Shown here: positions 17,289 to 27,700 of the stretch, in pieces | Layout of the letters: every line of letters begins with the position of its first letter | Numbering within the stretch: position 1 is the first letter of the stretch | From: SVEL01 sp045125245 | Lineage (GTDB): Bacteria; Bacillota; Clostridia; Lachnospirales; Lachnospiraceae | DNA length: 64,000 nt | NCBI GenBank assembly: GCA_045125245.1 | Contig: JBGVNF010000063.1 | Location: forward strand, 50,708-114,707 | Reading direction: 5' to 3' | Notes under the pieces: model-generated | What the model saw: only the letters and a program-made list of their open reading frames with translations | Databases searched by the model: none | Told to the model about the DNA's origin: nothing | Position numbers and translations under genes: made by a program

Positions 17289-18131
17289 ATGAGTTTTTTA
17301 AAAGAGTTTAAGGAAGATTTATCACAGGCAGTTAATGAGCTTGTTGAAGAGAAGGTAGTAGAAAAGGAAGAGGCAAAGGCTGTAGTAGAAGAGGAAGTAG
17401 CAGAGGAAGCTGTAGTTGAAAACGAAGCTGATGATGAGATGATCAATACAATCGATGATGAAGAGTTTACTCTTGATGTGGAAGAGCTTGATGCTATGCT
17501 TGAAGAAGTAGAAGAGAATAGCATAGAAGAGAATAGCATAGAAGCAGAAGTTATGGAAGAGGAAGTTATCGATACAATTGTAGAAGATGTCGTTGAAGAT
17601 GTCGTAGAAGAAGTTGTAGAAGTGAAAGAAGAGAAAAAAAAGATAGAAGAAAAGGAAGTGGACCTTCCAAGTGATGAAATCGCAGAGATTACAAAGGGAA
17701 CAAGCATTACTGGTAACATCGAATCTGATGGTTCTGTAAATGTTTATGGTAAGATTAAGGGTGACATCACATGTAAGGGTAAGCTTATGGTTACTGGACG
17801 TATTGAAGGTACATCATCTGCTAGAGAAATTTTTGCAAATAATGCGAAAATCGAAGGCGATGTACATAGTGATGGCACAATTAAGGTTGGTAATGGTTCT
17901 GTTATCGTAGGTAATGTATATGCTACATCAGCAGTTATTGGCGGTGCTATAAAGGGTGACATTGATGTTAAGGGACCAGTTATCATAGATGGTACAGCAG
18001 TAATTCAGGGTAACATTAAGTCACGTTCAGTTCAGATTAACAACGGTGCAGCTATCGAAGGTTTCTGTTCACAGTGTTATGCTGATATTGATTACAAGTC
18101 ATTATTTGAAGATACATTTTCAACTAAATAA
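17289..18131 (+). CDS. Bactofilin with long acidic N-terminal region
   Basis: 280 residues. The C-terminal about 140 form a bactofilin (DUF583) beta-helix with regular hydrophobic/Gly repeats (SITGNIESDGSVNVYGKIKG and following). Bactofilins polymerise without nucleotides and position wall enzymes. The first about 125 residues are extremely acidic (Glu, Val, Asp), with a tandem EENSI duplication near residue 78; this extension is much longer than in compact bactofilins. It is 14 nt after the deacetylase and 17 nt before pyrH, so it links the accessory block to the pyrH-frr transcript. Confidence 0.85.
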   Translation: MSFLKEFKEDLSQAVNELVEEKVVEKEEAKAVVEEEVAEEAVVENEADDEMINTIDDEEFTLDVEELDAMLEEVEENSIEENSIEAEVMEEEVIDTIVEDVVEDVVEEVVEVKEEKKKIEEKEVDLPSDEIAEITKGTSITGNIESDGSVNVYGKIKGDITCKGKLMVTGRIEGTSSAREIFANNAKIEGDVHSDGTIKVGNGSVIVGNVYATSAVIGGAIKGDIDVKGPVIIDGTAVIQGNIKSRSVQINNGAAIEGFCSQCYADIDYKSLFEDTFSTK

Positions 18132-18148
18132 TAAGGAAGGTAGTAGCT

Positions 18149-18856
18149 ATGGGTGAATATAAGAGAGTACTTATTAAGCTTAGCGGTGAAGCTTTAGCTG
18201 GAGATAAGAAAATGGGCTTTGATGAGGCTACATGCGTGGGCGTAGCAAAGCAGATTAAGGTACTTGTAGACAAAGGTATCCAGGTAGGTATAGTTATCGG
18301 TGGTGGTAACTTCTGGAGAGGAAGAACAAGCGAAAAGATTGATAGAACAAAAGCAGATTCTATCGGTATGTTAGCGACAGTTATGAACTGTATCTATGTG
18401 TCAGAAATTTTCAGAACAGAGGGTATGATGACACAGGTGTTGACACCATTTGAATGTGGTTCGTTTACAAAGCTTTTTTCTAAGGATAGAGCCAATAAAT
18501 ATTTTGAGAAAGGTATGGTAGTATTTTTCGCAGGTGGAATAGGTCATCCATACTTCTCAACAGATATGGGTACAGTACTTAGAGCAATTGAAATTGAGGC
18601 AGATATTATCTTATCAGCTAAGTCAATTGACGGTGTATATGATTCAGACCCTAACAAGAATCCTGATGCTAAGAAGTTTGACAAGATTGCTATTTCAGAA
18701 GTAGTGGAAAAGAAGCTTGGTGTTATAGATTTAGCAGCATCAGTATTATGTATGGAAAACAAGATGCCAATGCTTATCTTTGGCTTAAATGAAGAAAATA
18801 GTATTATCAATAATGTAACAGGTAATGTTACAGGCACAATTATTACAGTAGAATAA
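18149..18856 (+). CDS. pyrH: UMP kinase
   Basis: A 235-residue amino-acid-kinase-fold UMP kinase, the bacterial hexameric type that makes UDP from UMP. Conserved segments include LIKLSGEAL near the N-terminus, VIGGGNFWRGR and the KSIDGVYDSDPNKNPDAK loop. The ribosome-binding site is AAGGAAGG. It lies 22 nt before frr, the standard pyrH-frr order. Confidence 0.97.
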   Translation: MGEYKRVLIKLSGEALAGDKKMGFDEATCVGVAKQIKVLVDKGIQVGIVIGGGNFWRGRTSEKIDRTKADSIGMLATVMNCIYVSEIFRTEGMMTQVLTPFECGSFTKLFSKDRANKYFEKGMVVFFAGGIGHPYFSTDMGTVLRAIEIEADIILSAKSIDGVYDSDPNKNPDAKKFDKIAISEVVEKKLGVIDLAASVLCMENKMPMLIFGLNEENSIINNVTGNVTGTIITVE

Positions 18857-18878
18857 TAAATTTTGGAGGAATATTAAA

Positions 18879-19433
18879 ATGGATGAAAGATTAAACCAGT
18901 ATGATGAGAAAATGTCTAAGTCAGTGGAGGCGCTTGTTGCAGAGTATGCTTCTATCAGAGCAGGTCGTGCTAACCCACATATTTTAGATAAGTTAAAGGT
19001 AGACTATTATGGAACACCTACACCATTCCAGCAGGTAGCTAACATTTCAGTTCCAGAAGCTAGAATGCTTCAGATTCAGCCATGGGAGTCAAGCCTTATT
19101 AAGGAAATCGAGAAGGCAATTCTTAACTCAGATTTAGGACTTGTGCCAAATAATGATGGTAAGGTTGTTAGAATTGTATTCCCTGAGCTTACAGAGGATA
19201 GAAGAAAAGAACTTGTTAAGGATGTTAAGAAGAAGGCTGAGAATGCTAAGGTTGCTGTTCGTAATATTAGAAGAGATGCAAATGATGTATTCAAGAAGCA
19301 GAACAAGGCAAATGAGATTTCTGAGGATGATGCAAAGCAGTTAGAGGCTGAGATTCAGAAGCTTACAGATAAGTATATTGCTGAAATTGATGATACAATG
19401 GAAAGCAAGTCAAAGGAAATAATGACAGTTTAA
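18879..19433 (+). CDS. frr: Ribosome recycling factor
   Basis: 184 residues, the normal RRF length. It splits post-termination ribosomes with EF-G. Diagnostic segments are IRAGRANPHILDKLKVDYYG, PEARMLQIQPWE and the RRDANDVFKK helix. The ribosome-binding site is TTGGAGGA. A strong terminator follows. Confidence 0.97.
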   Translation: MDERLNQYDEKMSKSVEALVAEYASIRAGRANPHILDKLKVDYYGTPTPFQQVANISVPEARMLQIQPWESSLIKEIEKAILNSDLGLVPNNDGKVVRIVFPELTEDRRKELVKDVKKKAENAKVAVRNIRRDANDVFKKQNKANEISEDDAKQLEAEIQKLTDKYIAEIDDTMESKSKEIMTV

Positions 19434-19435
19434 TT

Positions 19436-19467
19436 ATAAAAAAGGGGAATTAGGTTTCCCCTTTTTT
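19436..19467 (+). terminator. Intrinsic terminator after frr
   Basis: A 12-bp stem AAAAAAGGGGAA / TTCCCCTTTTTT with a 6-nt loop; the 3' arm ends in six T. The A-rich 5' arm makes it potentially bidirectional. Confidence 0.88.
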
Positions 19468-19527
19468 ACTGTAATCGTAGATTCAATGCAAATGCGATTA
19501 AGTGTACTATAGAGCTTGGAGGAAAAT

Positions 19528-20265
19528 ATGGCAAAAAAATCTGATATTGATTTATCTCAAATGAAGATACCGAACCATGTTGCGATTATTTTAGATGGTA
19601 ATGGAAGATGGGCAAAGAAAAGACTTATGCCTAGAAATTATGGTCATATGCAAGGTGCAAAGACTGTGGAAAAGATATGTGAGGATGCCTGGAATATGGG
19701 AATTCATTATCTTACAGTATATGCCTTTTCTACAGAGAATTGGAAGCGTCCTGAGGATGAGGTAAGTGCACTTATGAAGCTTCTTAAAAATTATCTTAAG
19801 GATTGTATAGAGCGTTCGAACTCAAATGATATGCGAGTGCGTGTAATTGGAGATAAGACGGGCTTAAATGATGAGATAAGAGAGAAGATAGCTGAGCTAG
19901 AAGAGATGACAAAGAATAATACAGGACTTAATTTTACAATAGCTATCAATTATGGAAGTCGAGACGAAATGGTTAGAGCTATGAAAAAGATGGCTATGGA
20001 CATTAAGGATGGCAAGGTTCCTGAGGATGATATTTCAGAAGAAACATTTGGTAATTATTTGGATACTGTAGGTATTCCAGACCCAGATTTACTTATAAGA
20101 ACAAGTGGAGAGCAGAGATTATCAAATTATCTTTTATGGCAGCTAGCATATACGGAATTTTATTTTACAGATGTGCTTTGGCCAGATTTTTCAAAAAAAG
20201 ATTTAGAAGATGCAGTATTTGCATACAATAAAAGGGACAGACGATTTGGTAAGATAGATACATAA
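19528..20265 (+). CDS. uppS: Undecaprenyl diphosphate synthase
   Basis: 245 residues from the ATG at 19528, which has GGAGG 5 nt upstream; the in-frame TTG at 19516 overlaps that site and is rejected. UppS extends FPP with IPP in cis to make the C55 carrier lipid for wall synthesis. HVAIILDGNGRWAKKR holds the catalytic Asp, and LIRTSGEQRLSNYLLWQ and the WPDF motif are standard. It is 10 nt before cdsA. Confidence 0.97.
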   Translation: MAKKSDIDLSQMKIPNHVAIILDGNGRWAKKRLMPRNYGHMQGAKTVEKICEDAWNMGIHYLTVYAFSTENWKRPEDEVSALMKLLKNYLKDCIERSNSNDMRVRVIGDKTGLNDEIREKIAELEEMTKNNTGLNFTIAINYGSRDEMVRAMKKMAMDIKDGKVPEDDISEETFGNYLDTVGIPDPDLLIRTSGEQRLSNYLLWQLAYTEFYFTDVLWPDFSKKDLEDAVFAYNKRDRRFGKIDT

Positions 20266-20275
20266 GGAGGAAATT

Positions 20276-21103
20276 ATGGCAATTAGCAACTTATTTAACA
20301 AATCATTTTTAACAAGAACATTAAGCGGAATCGTATTAATTGCGATTTTATTAGTAACATTTATATTAGGTGGATACGTTATATTTGGTCTTACACTTGT
20401 ATTATCACTTATAGGTGTATCTGAGATTTATAAGACTGTAGGTATTGAAAAGACACCTTTAGGCATATTAGGTTATGTAGCAGTTCTTGCGTATTATGGT
20501 TTGGTATTGTGGAAGGGTACTGAATTTATGGGAATGTTTATTATAGCGTTACTTATTGCTATAACAGCACTTTATGTTTTTACATTTCCTAAGTATAAGA
20601 CAGAGCAGGTTATGATGGCTTTCTTTGGTGTAATCTATGTGGCAGTGCTTATGTCATTCTTATATTTCATCAGAGTAACAAATGATGGAGCATTTACAAT
20701 ATGGCTTATTATGATTTCATCATGGGGTTGTGATACATGTGCATATCTTGCAGGTGTGACAATGGGTAAGCATAAGATGGCGCCTATTTTAAGTCCTAAG
20801 AAGTCAATTGAGGGAGCTATCGGCGGAGTGATTGGAGCAGCATTAATCGGAGCTATTTATGGCGCAGCTGTAGGTTCACATGTGGATGCAGTATCGAATG
20901 CACCTTTATATTTTGCAATTCTTTGTGCATGTGCAGGACTTATATCTATGGTAGGAGATTTAGTAGCATCTGCTATTAAGAGAAACTATGAGATTAAGGA
21001 TTACGGTAAGCTTATCCCAGGCCACGGTGGCGTTCTTGATAGATTTGACAGTGTTATCTTTACAGCACCTATTATCTATTATTTAATTTATTTTCTTTTC
21101 TAG
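20276..21103 (+). CDS. cdsA: Phosphatidate cytidylyltransferase
   Basis: A 275-residue membrane enzyme that makes CDP-diacylglycerol from phosphatidic acid and CTP. Several hydrophobic helices are evident. The CdsA signature is complete near the C-terminus: GDLVASAIKRNYEIKDYG followed by PGHGGVLDRFDS. The ribosome-binding site is AAGGAGG. It lies in the usual uppS-cdsA-dxr order. Confidence 0.96.
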   Translation: MAISNLFNKSFLTRTLSGIVLIAILLVTFILGGYVIFGLTLVLSLIGVSEIYKTVGIEKTPLGILGYVAVLAYYGLVLWKGTEFMGMFIIALLIAITALYVFTFPKYKTEQVMMAFFGVIYVAVLMSFLYFIRVTNDGAFTIWLIMISSWGCDTCAYLAGVTMGKHKMAPILSPKKSIEGAIGGVIGAALIGAIYGAAVGSHVDAVSNAPLYFAILCACAGLISMVGDLVASAIKRNYEIKDYGKLIPGHGGVLDRFDSVIFTAPIIYYLIYFLF

Positions 21104-21157
21104 GTTTAATCGTAGTTGTATAGCAACTGTGATTTGGTAATGAAAGTGGTGGATTGT

Positions 21158-22303
21158 ATGAGAAATTTAGCGATTTTAGGGTCTACAGGTTCTATAGGAA
21201 CTCAAACCCTTGATATAGTTAGCAAGAATAATGATTTAAAGGTAACCTCTCTTGCGGCATATGGCAATATTGAGCTTCTTGAGAAACAGATTAGACAGTA
21301 TATGCCTAAGCTTGCATGTGTATATAGTGAGGAGAAGGCGGTTAAGCTTAAGGAAAATATTAGCGATTTGGATGTTAAGGTTGTATCTGGCATGGATGGA
21401 CTTATAGAGGCTGCATCTATGGATGAGGCTGATATTGTCGTAACTGCTATAGTAGGTATGATAGGTATTAGACCGACTATGGCGGCTATTAAGGCTGGAA
21501 AGGATATAGCTCTTGCAAACAAAGAAACACTTGTTACTGCAGGACATATAATAATTCCAGCGGCTAAGGAGTATAATGTAAATATACTTCCTGTTGATAG
21601 CGAGCATAGTGCCATATTCCAGTGTTTGAATGGCGAAAGAAAGGCTGATATTGACAAGATATTACTTACAGCTTCTGGTGGTCCATTTAGAGGAAAAACA
21701 AGAGCTGAGCTTGAAAATGTTACAGTTGAGGCGGCTTTAAAGCATCCTAATTGGGCTATGGGAAGAAAAATAACCATCGATTCTGCTACACTTGTGAATA
21801 AGGGACTTGAAGTCATAGAAGCTAAGTGGTTGTTCGATGTAGATTTTAAAGATATAGATGTGATAGTACAGCCACAGAGCTTAATTCATTCCATGGTTCA
21901 GTTTAAGGATGGCGGAATTATGGCGCAGTTGGGAACTCCTGATATGAGACTTCCTATACAGTATGCCATATATTATCCAGAGAGAAGATACTTGGACGGT
22001 GACAGAGTAGATTTTGCGTCTCTTGCAGGAATTACATTTGAAAAGCCGGATACAGACACCTTTGAGGGCTTGAAGCTTGCATATGAAGCAGGAAAGGTGG
22101 GTGGCTCGACACCTACAGTATTTAATGCGGCAAACGAATTAGCGGTAGCTATGTTTTTGGATAAAAAGATAAGATTTTTAGATATCTATGAGATAATCAA
22201 GGAATCTATGAATAGCGTTAAGCATATAGATAATCCTTCTATAGAACAGATACTTGAGGTAGAGAAGGAAACGTATGAATTTATAAGGAGTAGGTGGAAT
22301 TAA
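21158..22303 (+). CDS. dxr: 1-deoxy-D-xylulose 5-phosphate reductoisomerase
   Basis: 381 residues from the ATG at 21158, giving the canonical start MRNLAILGSTGSIGTQTL with the NADPH-binding glycine loop; upstream in-frame ATGs (21116, 21140) lack a ribosome-binding site. DXR makes MEP, the committed step of the non-mevalonate isoprenoid pathway. Conserved LPVDSEHSAIFQ, TASGGPFRG and HPNWAMGRKITIDSATL are present. It overlaps rseP by one base (TAATG). Confidence 0.96.
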   Translation: MRNLAILGSTGSIGTQTLDIVSKNNDLKVTSLAAYGNIELLEKQIRQYMPKLACVYSEEKAVKLKENISDLDVKVVSGMDGLIEAASMDEADIVVTAIVGMIGIRPTMAAIKAGKDIALANKETLVTAGHIIIPAAKEYNVNILPVDSEHSAIFQCLNGERKADIDKILLTASGGPFRGKTRAELENVTVEAALKHPNWAMGRKITIDSATLVNKGLEVIEAKWLFDVDFKDIDVIVQPQSLIHSMVQFKDGGIMAQLGTPDMRLPIQYAIYYPERRYLDGDRVDFASLAGITFEKPDTDTFEGLKLAYEAGKVGGSTPTVFNAANELAVAMFLDKKIRFLDIYEIIKESMNSVKHIDNPSIEQILEVEKETYEFIRSRWN

Positions 22304-23607
22304 TGAGTATATTTTTGGCGGTAATAATATTTGGTTTGCTTGTATTTATCCATGAATTTGGTCACTTTATTATAGCTAAGAAGAATGGTGTAAGAGTAAT
22401 AGAGTTTTCAATTGGAATGGGACCAACACTTTTCTCTTTTGATAAAGGTGATACTAAGTATTCTTTAAAATTATTACCTTTAGGTGGTGCCTGCCAGATG
22501 TTAAGCAAGGATTTTCCTGGTGAAGAAGATACCGTTATGGATATGGAAAAATCCTTTGAGAGCAAATCTGTTTGGTCTAGAATGGCTGTCATCTTTGCAG
22601 GTCCGTTTTTTAACTTTGCATTAGCGTTTGTTTTTGCACTTATAGTTATAGGATTTGTTGGATATGATCCAGCGGTGGTTACAAACGTACAGCAGGGTTC
22701 AGCAGCAGAGAAAGCAGGACTTAAAGTAGGGGATATAATTACAGAATATGACGGTACAAATATTGATGTGGGTAGAGAAATCTATTTAGAGCAGTATATT
22801 GACGGAATAGATGAAAATGGTGTAAAGATTACTTACGAAAGAGATGGCAAGGAATATACTACTAACCTTAAGCCTGTATATCAGGAAAGATATATGTTAG
22901 GTATCGTCTATACACCAGGTGATGGTAAAGCAATTATTTCAGAGGTGACAGAGGACGGACCGTTAGAGAAGGCAGGCTTTAAGGCTGGAGATTATATTGT
23001 GGAAATCGATGGAACATCAATAAGTTCTGGTAAGGAATTTTCGGATTATGTAGATAAGAATCCTTTTTCTGAAAAGAAGGTGCACATAGTTGCACGCAGA
23101 GGCGATGAGAAGATAGAAGCGGATATTGAGCCAGTGTTAGGAATTAAAGGATATGAAACTGGATTTTCGTATAATTCTAATGGTAGACTTAAATGTTCTG
23201 CATTGAATGTTATTAAGTACAGCTTTGTGGAAATTAAGTATCAGATTAAGCTAGTATTTAAGAGCCTTGGAATGTTATTCACAGGTGAGCTTGGTATAAA
23301 TGATTTCTCAGGACCTGTAGGAATCGTAGATGCTATAGACACTGTATATGAGGGCAGTAAAGAAGATGGAACTAAGTATGTTTTTATAAATATGCTTAAT
23401 TTTACAATTCTTCTAAGTGCAAACCTTGGTGTAATGAACTTATTACCTATACCAGGACTTGACGGTGGTAGACTTTTATTCTTAATAATTGAAGCTATAA
23501 AAGGTAAACCAGTGAAGCATGAAGCGTATATAAATATGGCAGGAATGTTGTTGCTTATGCTATTTGCACTTTATATTCTATTTAAGGACATAATAAACTT
23601 GTTTTAA
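22303..23607 (+). CDS. rseP: Site-2 metalloprotease RseP/RasP with two PDZ domains
   Basis: 434 residues from the ATG at 22303, which overlaps the dxr stop (TAATG); the GTG at 22294 is too close to AGGAG. It is an intramembrane zinc protease: HEFGH at residues 17-21 in the first membrane helix and NLLPIPGLDGGR near the C-terminus form the active site. Two PDZ domains are seen (about 120-190 and 200-275), where Bacillus RasP has one. Substrates are usually anti-sigma factors and signal-peptide remnants; none is identifiable here. Confidence 0.94.
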   Translation: MSIFLAVIIFGLLVFIHEFGHFIIAKKNGVRVIEFSIGMGPTLFSFDKGDTKYSLKLLPLGGACQMLSKDFPGEEDTVMDMEKSFESKSVWSRMAVIFAGPFFNFALAFVFALIVIGFVGYDPAVVTNVQQGSAAEKAGLKVGDIITEYDGTNIDVGREIYLEQYIDGIDENGVKITYERDGKEYTTNLKPVYQERYMLGIVYTPGDGKAIISEVTEDGPLEKAGFKAGDYIVEIDGTSISSGKEFSDYVDKNPFSEKKVHIVARRGDEKIEADIEPVLGIKGYETGFSYNSNGRLKCSALNVIKYSFVEIKYQIKLVFKSLGMLFTGELGINDFSGPVGIVDAIDTVYEGSKEDGTKYVFINMLNFTILLSANLGVMNLLPIPGLDGGRLLFLIIEAIKGKPVKHEAYINMAGMLLLMLFALYILFKDIINLF

Positions 23608-23645
23608 ATGACGTATGTAATTTTTGTAGAAGATGGAGGTACTGT

Positions 23646-24713
23646 ATGTTTAGAGAAAATACTAAGGAAATTCGTATCGGCGACAGAGTAATAGGTGGAA
23701 ATAACCCTATTTTAATTCAGTCTATGACAAACACAAAGACAGAGGATGTTGAAGCAACTGTGGCACAGATAAAGGCTTTGACAGAGGCAGGCTGTGATAT
23801 TATAAGATGTGCAGTACCGACTATGGAAGCGGCTAAGGCTTTAGCAGAGATAAAGAAGCAGATATCCATTCCACTCGTTGCAGACATTCATTTTGATTAT
23901 AGGCTTGCTATAGCAGCTATGGAGAATGGAGCCGACAAGATTCGTATCAATCCTGGCAATATAGGCGATATGGATAAGGTAAAGGCAGTTGTGGATGTGG
24001 CTAAGGAGAGAAATATACCTATAAGAGTAGGTGTAAACAGCGGTTCATTAGAAAAGAGTATTCTTGAAAAATATGGCAGAGTAACTGCTGAGGGTATCGT
24101 GGAGAGCGCACTTGATAAGGTTAAGATGATTGAAGATTTAGGATATGATAATTTAGTTATCAGTATTAAATCTTCAGATGTAATGATGTGTGCAAAGGCT
24201 CATGAGCTTATAGCTTCCAAGACAAATTATCCACTTCATGTAGGAATCACAGAGGCGGGAACATTGTATTCAGGTAATATAAAGTCTTCGATTGGCCTTG
24301 GAATTATTCTTGGTGGTGGAATTGGTAATACTATAAGAGTTTCCCTTACTGGTGACCCATTGGAAGAAATTAAGAGTGCTAAACTTATATTGAAGACACT
24401 TGGACTTAGACAGGGTGGTATAACAGTTGTATCTTGTCCAACCTGTGGAAGAACAAGAATTGATTTAATAGGACTTGCAAATCAGGTGGAGACAATGGTT
24501 AGCAAGTATGACCATTTAAATATAAAGGTTGCAGTTATGGGATGTGTAGTAAATGGTCCTGGAGAAGCTAAGGAAGCTGATATAGGAATTGCAGGCGGAA
24601 TAGGTGAAGGTTTACTTATAAAGAAGGGTGAAATCGTATCGAAGATACCAGAAGATAAGTTGTTAGAGGTATTGGAAGAGGAACTTAAAAACTGGCCTGT
24701 AGATAAGATGTAA
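23646..24713 (+). CDS. ispG: 4-hydroxy-3-methylbut-2-enyl diphosphate synthase IspG
   Basis: A 355-residue IspG (GcpE) that makes HMBPP in the MEP pathway. The [4Fe-4S] ligands are visible: Cys264 and Cys267 in SCPTCGRTR, Cys300 in GCVVNGPGE and Glu307. The N-terminal TIM barrel motifs PILIQSMTNT and PLVADIHFDYR are standard. It is in the operon between rseP and polC, and with dxr gives two MEP-pathway genes here. The ribosome-binding site is ATGGAGG. Confidence 0.97.
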   Translation: MFRENTKEIRIGDRVIGGNNPILIQSMTNTKTEDVEATVAQIKALTEAGCDIIRCAVPTMEAAKALAEIKKQISIPLVADIHFDYRLAIAAMENGADKIRINPGNIGDMDKVKAVVDVAKERNIPIRVGVNSGSLEKSILEKYGRVTAEGIVESALDKVKMIEDLGYDNLVISIKSSDVMMCAKAHELIASKTNYPLHVGITEAGTLYSGNIKSSIGLGIILGGGIGNTIRVSLTGDPLEEIKSAKLILKTLGLRQGGITVVSCPTCGRTRIDLIGLANQVETMVSKYDHLNIKVAVMGCVVNGPGEAKEADIGIAGGIGEGLLIKKGEIVSKIPEDKLLEVLEEELKNWPVDKM

Positions 24714-24734
24714 TTTAGGAAGAAGGGTGAGAAT

Positions 24735-27700
24735 ATGGAAAGACGATTTTTTAGCGTATTTCCAGATTTAAAACTTAATAGAGAATTAACAGAGCTTTTT
24801 AGTCTTGTGGAGGTAAATAAGATTGCCACGAACAGGGATAAAAGCTCTATTCGTATTTATATATTTAGTACAAGACTTATAGATAAGAAAACGCTTCAAT
24901 ATGTGGAGTCGCAGATAGAGGAGCAGTTATTTAAAAATCTTAATATAAGTGTATTTTTTGTTGAAAAATTCAAGCTTTCAGAACAGTATAACTTGGAAAA
25001 TCTTTTTGAGATATACCATGAAAGCATTATGGCAGAAGTAAAGAGCAAAGGTATGATTCTTGCTAATATGTTAAGAAGAGCTGATTGTACCTTTGAAGGA
25101 GCGAACCTTGATATAAGAATCGAGGAGACAGCTCTAAATTTAGAAAAAGAAAATGAACTTAGGGAGCTTCTTGTAAGTATATTTACTGAAAGATGTGGAC
25201 TTCCTGCTAATATTACATTTTCTTATAAGGAACAGGAAGATAGTAAATATCGCAAGCAAAGTGATAAGAAGATGGAGCTTGAGATAGCAGCTATCGTCGA
25301 TAGAATAAAAGAAAATGAAGAAAGTGCCCCTGAGAATAAGCAGAATGATGATAATTCAACTGCTAAAGATAATAAGGAAGATGGCAAAGCTTTGGAGAAT
25401 AAGTCAGAGGATAGCAGCCAGAAATCTCAGAACGCACCTAAGGAAACAAAGGAAAATAAGGCGCCACAGCAGAAATCTTCGGGATTTGATAATAAGAATG
25501 GATATTATAGAAGAGAAAAAGCTCAGACTAGAGAAGAAAATCCAGATGTTATCTATGGAAGAAGCTTTGACGGCGATATGACAGAGATAGTTAATGTCAC
25601 TGGAGAATCAGGTGAGGTTATTATACATGGTCAGATTATAACTGTAGAAACTAGAGAAATTAGAGGCGAGAGAACTATAGTTATGTTCACTATATCTGAC
25701 TTTACAGATACTATAAAAGCGAAGATATTTATGAAGAATGACCAGCTTCTTGAGGTTATGGAAGGTATTAAGAAGGGCGTATTCGTTAAGCTTAAAGGTA
25801 TGGCGCTTCTTGATACTTACGATAAAGAAGTAGGTATCAATTCTGTGGTAGGTATTATGAAGGCAAAGGACTGGAGAGTACCTAGAATGGATACAAGCGT
25901 AGAAAAGAGAGTTGAGCTTCACTGTCATACAAAGATGAGTGATATGGACGGTGTTTCTTCTGCTACTTCATTGATAGAGCAGGCTGTTAAGTGGGGACAT
26001 AAGGCTATCGCCATAACAGACCACGGAAATGTTCAGGGCTTCACTGATGCGCTACACGGTATCGACAATATTAAGTTTAAGTATAAAAAAGAAGGTAAAG
26101 AGTTAGATTTTAAAGTATTATATGGCGTGGAAGCTTACATAGTAGACGATTTAAAGGAATCTGTAACTAATTCAAAGGGACAGTCTTTAGATGGTTCTTT
26201 TGTGGTGTTCGATATTGAGACAACGGGCTTTAGTGCTATATACGATAAGATTATAGAAATCGGTGCTGTCAAGGTGGAAAAGGGTGTGATTACTGAGCGT
26301 TTTAGTCGTTTTGTTAATCCACAAAGACCTATTCCATATAGAATCGAGGAGCTTACAAAGATAAATGATTCTATGGTTATGGATGCAGATACCATAGATA
26401 AGGTATTGCCAGAGTTTCTTGAATTTGTAAAGGATAGTGTATTGGTTGCACATAATGCAGAGTTTGATATGAGCTTTATTATGCATAATGCAACTGCTTT
26501 AGGTTATGAATATGACTTTACTTACGCTGATACAGTAACTTTAGCTAGAGCCCTTATTCCGACCATCGGTAAATATAAGCTTGATAATGTAGCGAAGGCT
26601 TTAAATATTCCGCTGGAAAATCATCATAGAGCAGTAGATGATGCAGGATGTACAGCCAGAATATTTGAAAAGTTTGTGGAGATGCTCAAAGAGCGAGAAA
26701 TATATAATCTTGATGAACTAAATGTATTTTGTAAGCCTTCTGTGGAGACAATTAGAAAAATGCCAACTCATCACGCTATTATCATAGCTACAAGTGAAGT
26801 TGGACGAATAAATTTATATAGAATTGTATCAGAATCTCATCTTACATATTTTGCAAGAAATCCAAGAATTCCTAAGAGTCTGTTTATAGAGAATAGGGAA
26901 GGATTGATAATCGGCTCGGCTTGCGAGGCGGGAGAGCTTTATCAGGCAGTATTTGGCGGTAAAAATGATGCAGAAATAGCTAGACTTGTGAATTTTTATG
27001 ATTATCTGGAAATTCAGCCGCTTGGCAACAATATGTTTATGGTTGATAAGGAAGAAGCAACCGTTGAAGATTTGATAGAAGTAAATAAGAGAATCGTCAA
27101 GCTTGGTGAGATGTTTGATAAGCCAGTTGTGGCTACCTGTGACGTACATTTCCTAAATCCAGAGGATGAAGTGTATAGAAGAATAATTATGTATAATAAA
27201 GGTTTTTCAGATGCAGATAAGCAGGCTCCACTTTATCTTAGAACTACAGAGGAAATGCTTGAGGAGTTTAAGTATCTTGGTGCAGATAAGGCCTGGGAGG
27301 TTGTTATCACTAATCCTAACAAGATAGCTGATATGTGTGATAATATTTCACCAGTTCATCCTGATAAGGCAGCACCTGTTATACCAAATTCAGACCAGAT
27401 GCTTAGAGATATATGTTACAATAAAGCCCACGAGATGTATGGTGAGAATTTGCCAGAGGTTGTAGTAGAGCGACTTGAGAGAGAACTTAATTCTATTATA
27501 TCTAACGGATTTGCCGTTATGTACATTATCGCTCAGAAGCTTGTGTGGAAGTCAGTTGAAGATGGATATTTAGTTGGTTCCAGAGGTTCTGTTGGTTCAT
27601 CCTTTGTTGCGACTATGTCAGGTATCACGGAAGTTAATCCGTTAAAGCCGCATTATTATTGTAAGAAGTGTCATTATAGCGAATTTGATTCAGAGCGTGT

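Noticed and set aside
17189..17719. Minus-strand frame rich in Ser and Thr
   Set aside because: Antisense shadow of the Glu-rich bactofilin N-terminus; GAA/GAG codons read as TTC/CTC/TCT.
21202..21816. Minus-strand frame of 204 codons
   Set aside because: Entirely antisense to dxr, with no ribosome-binding site or domain.
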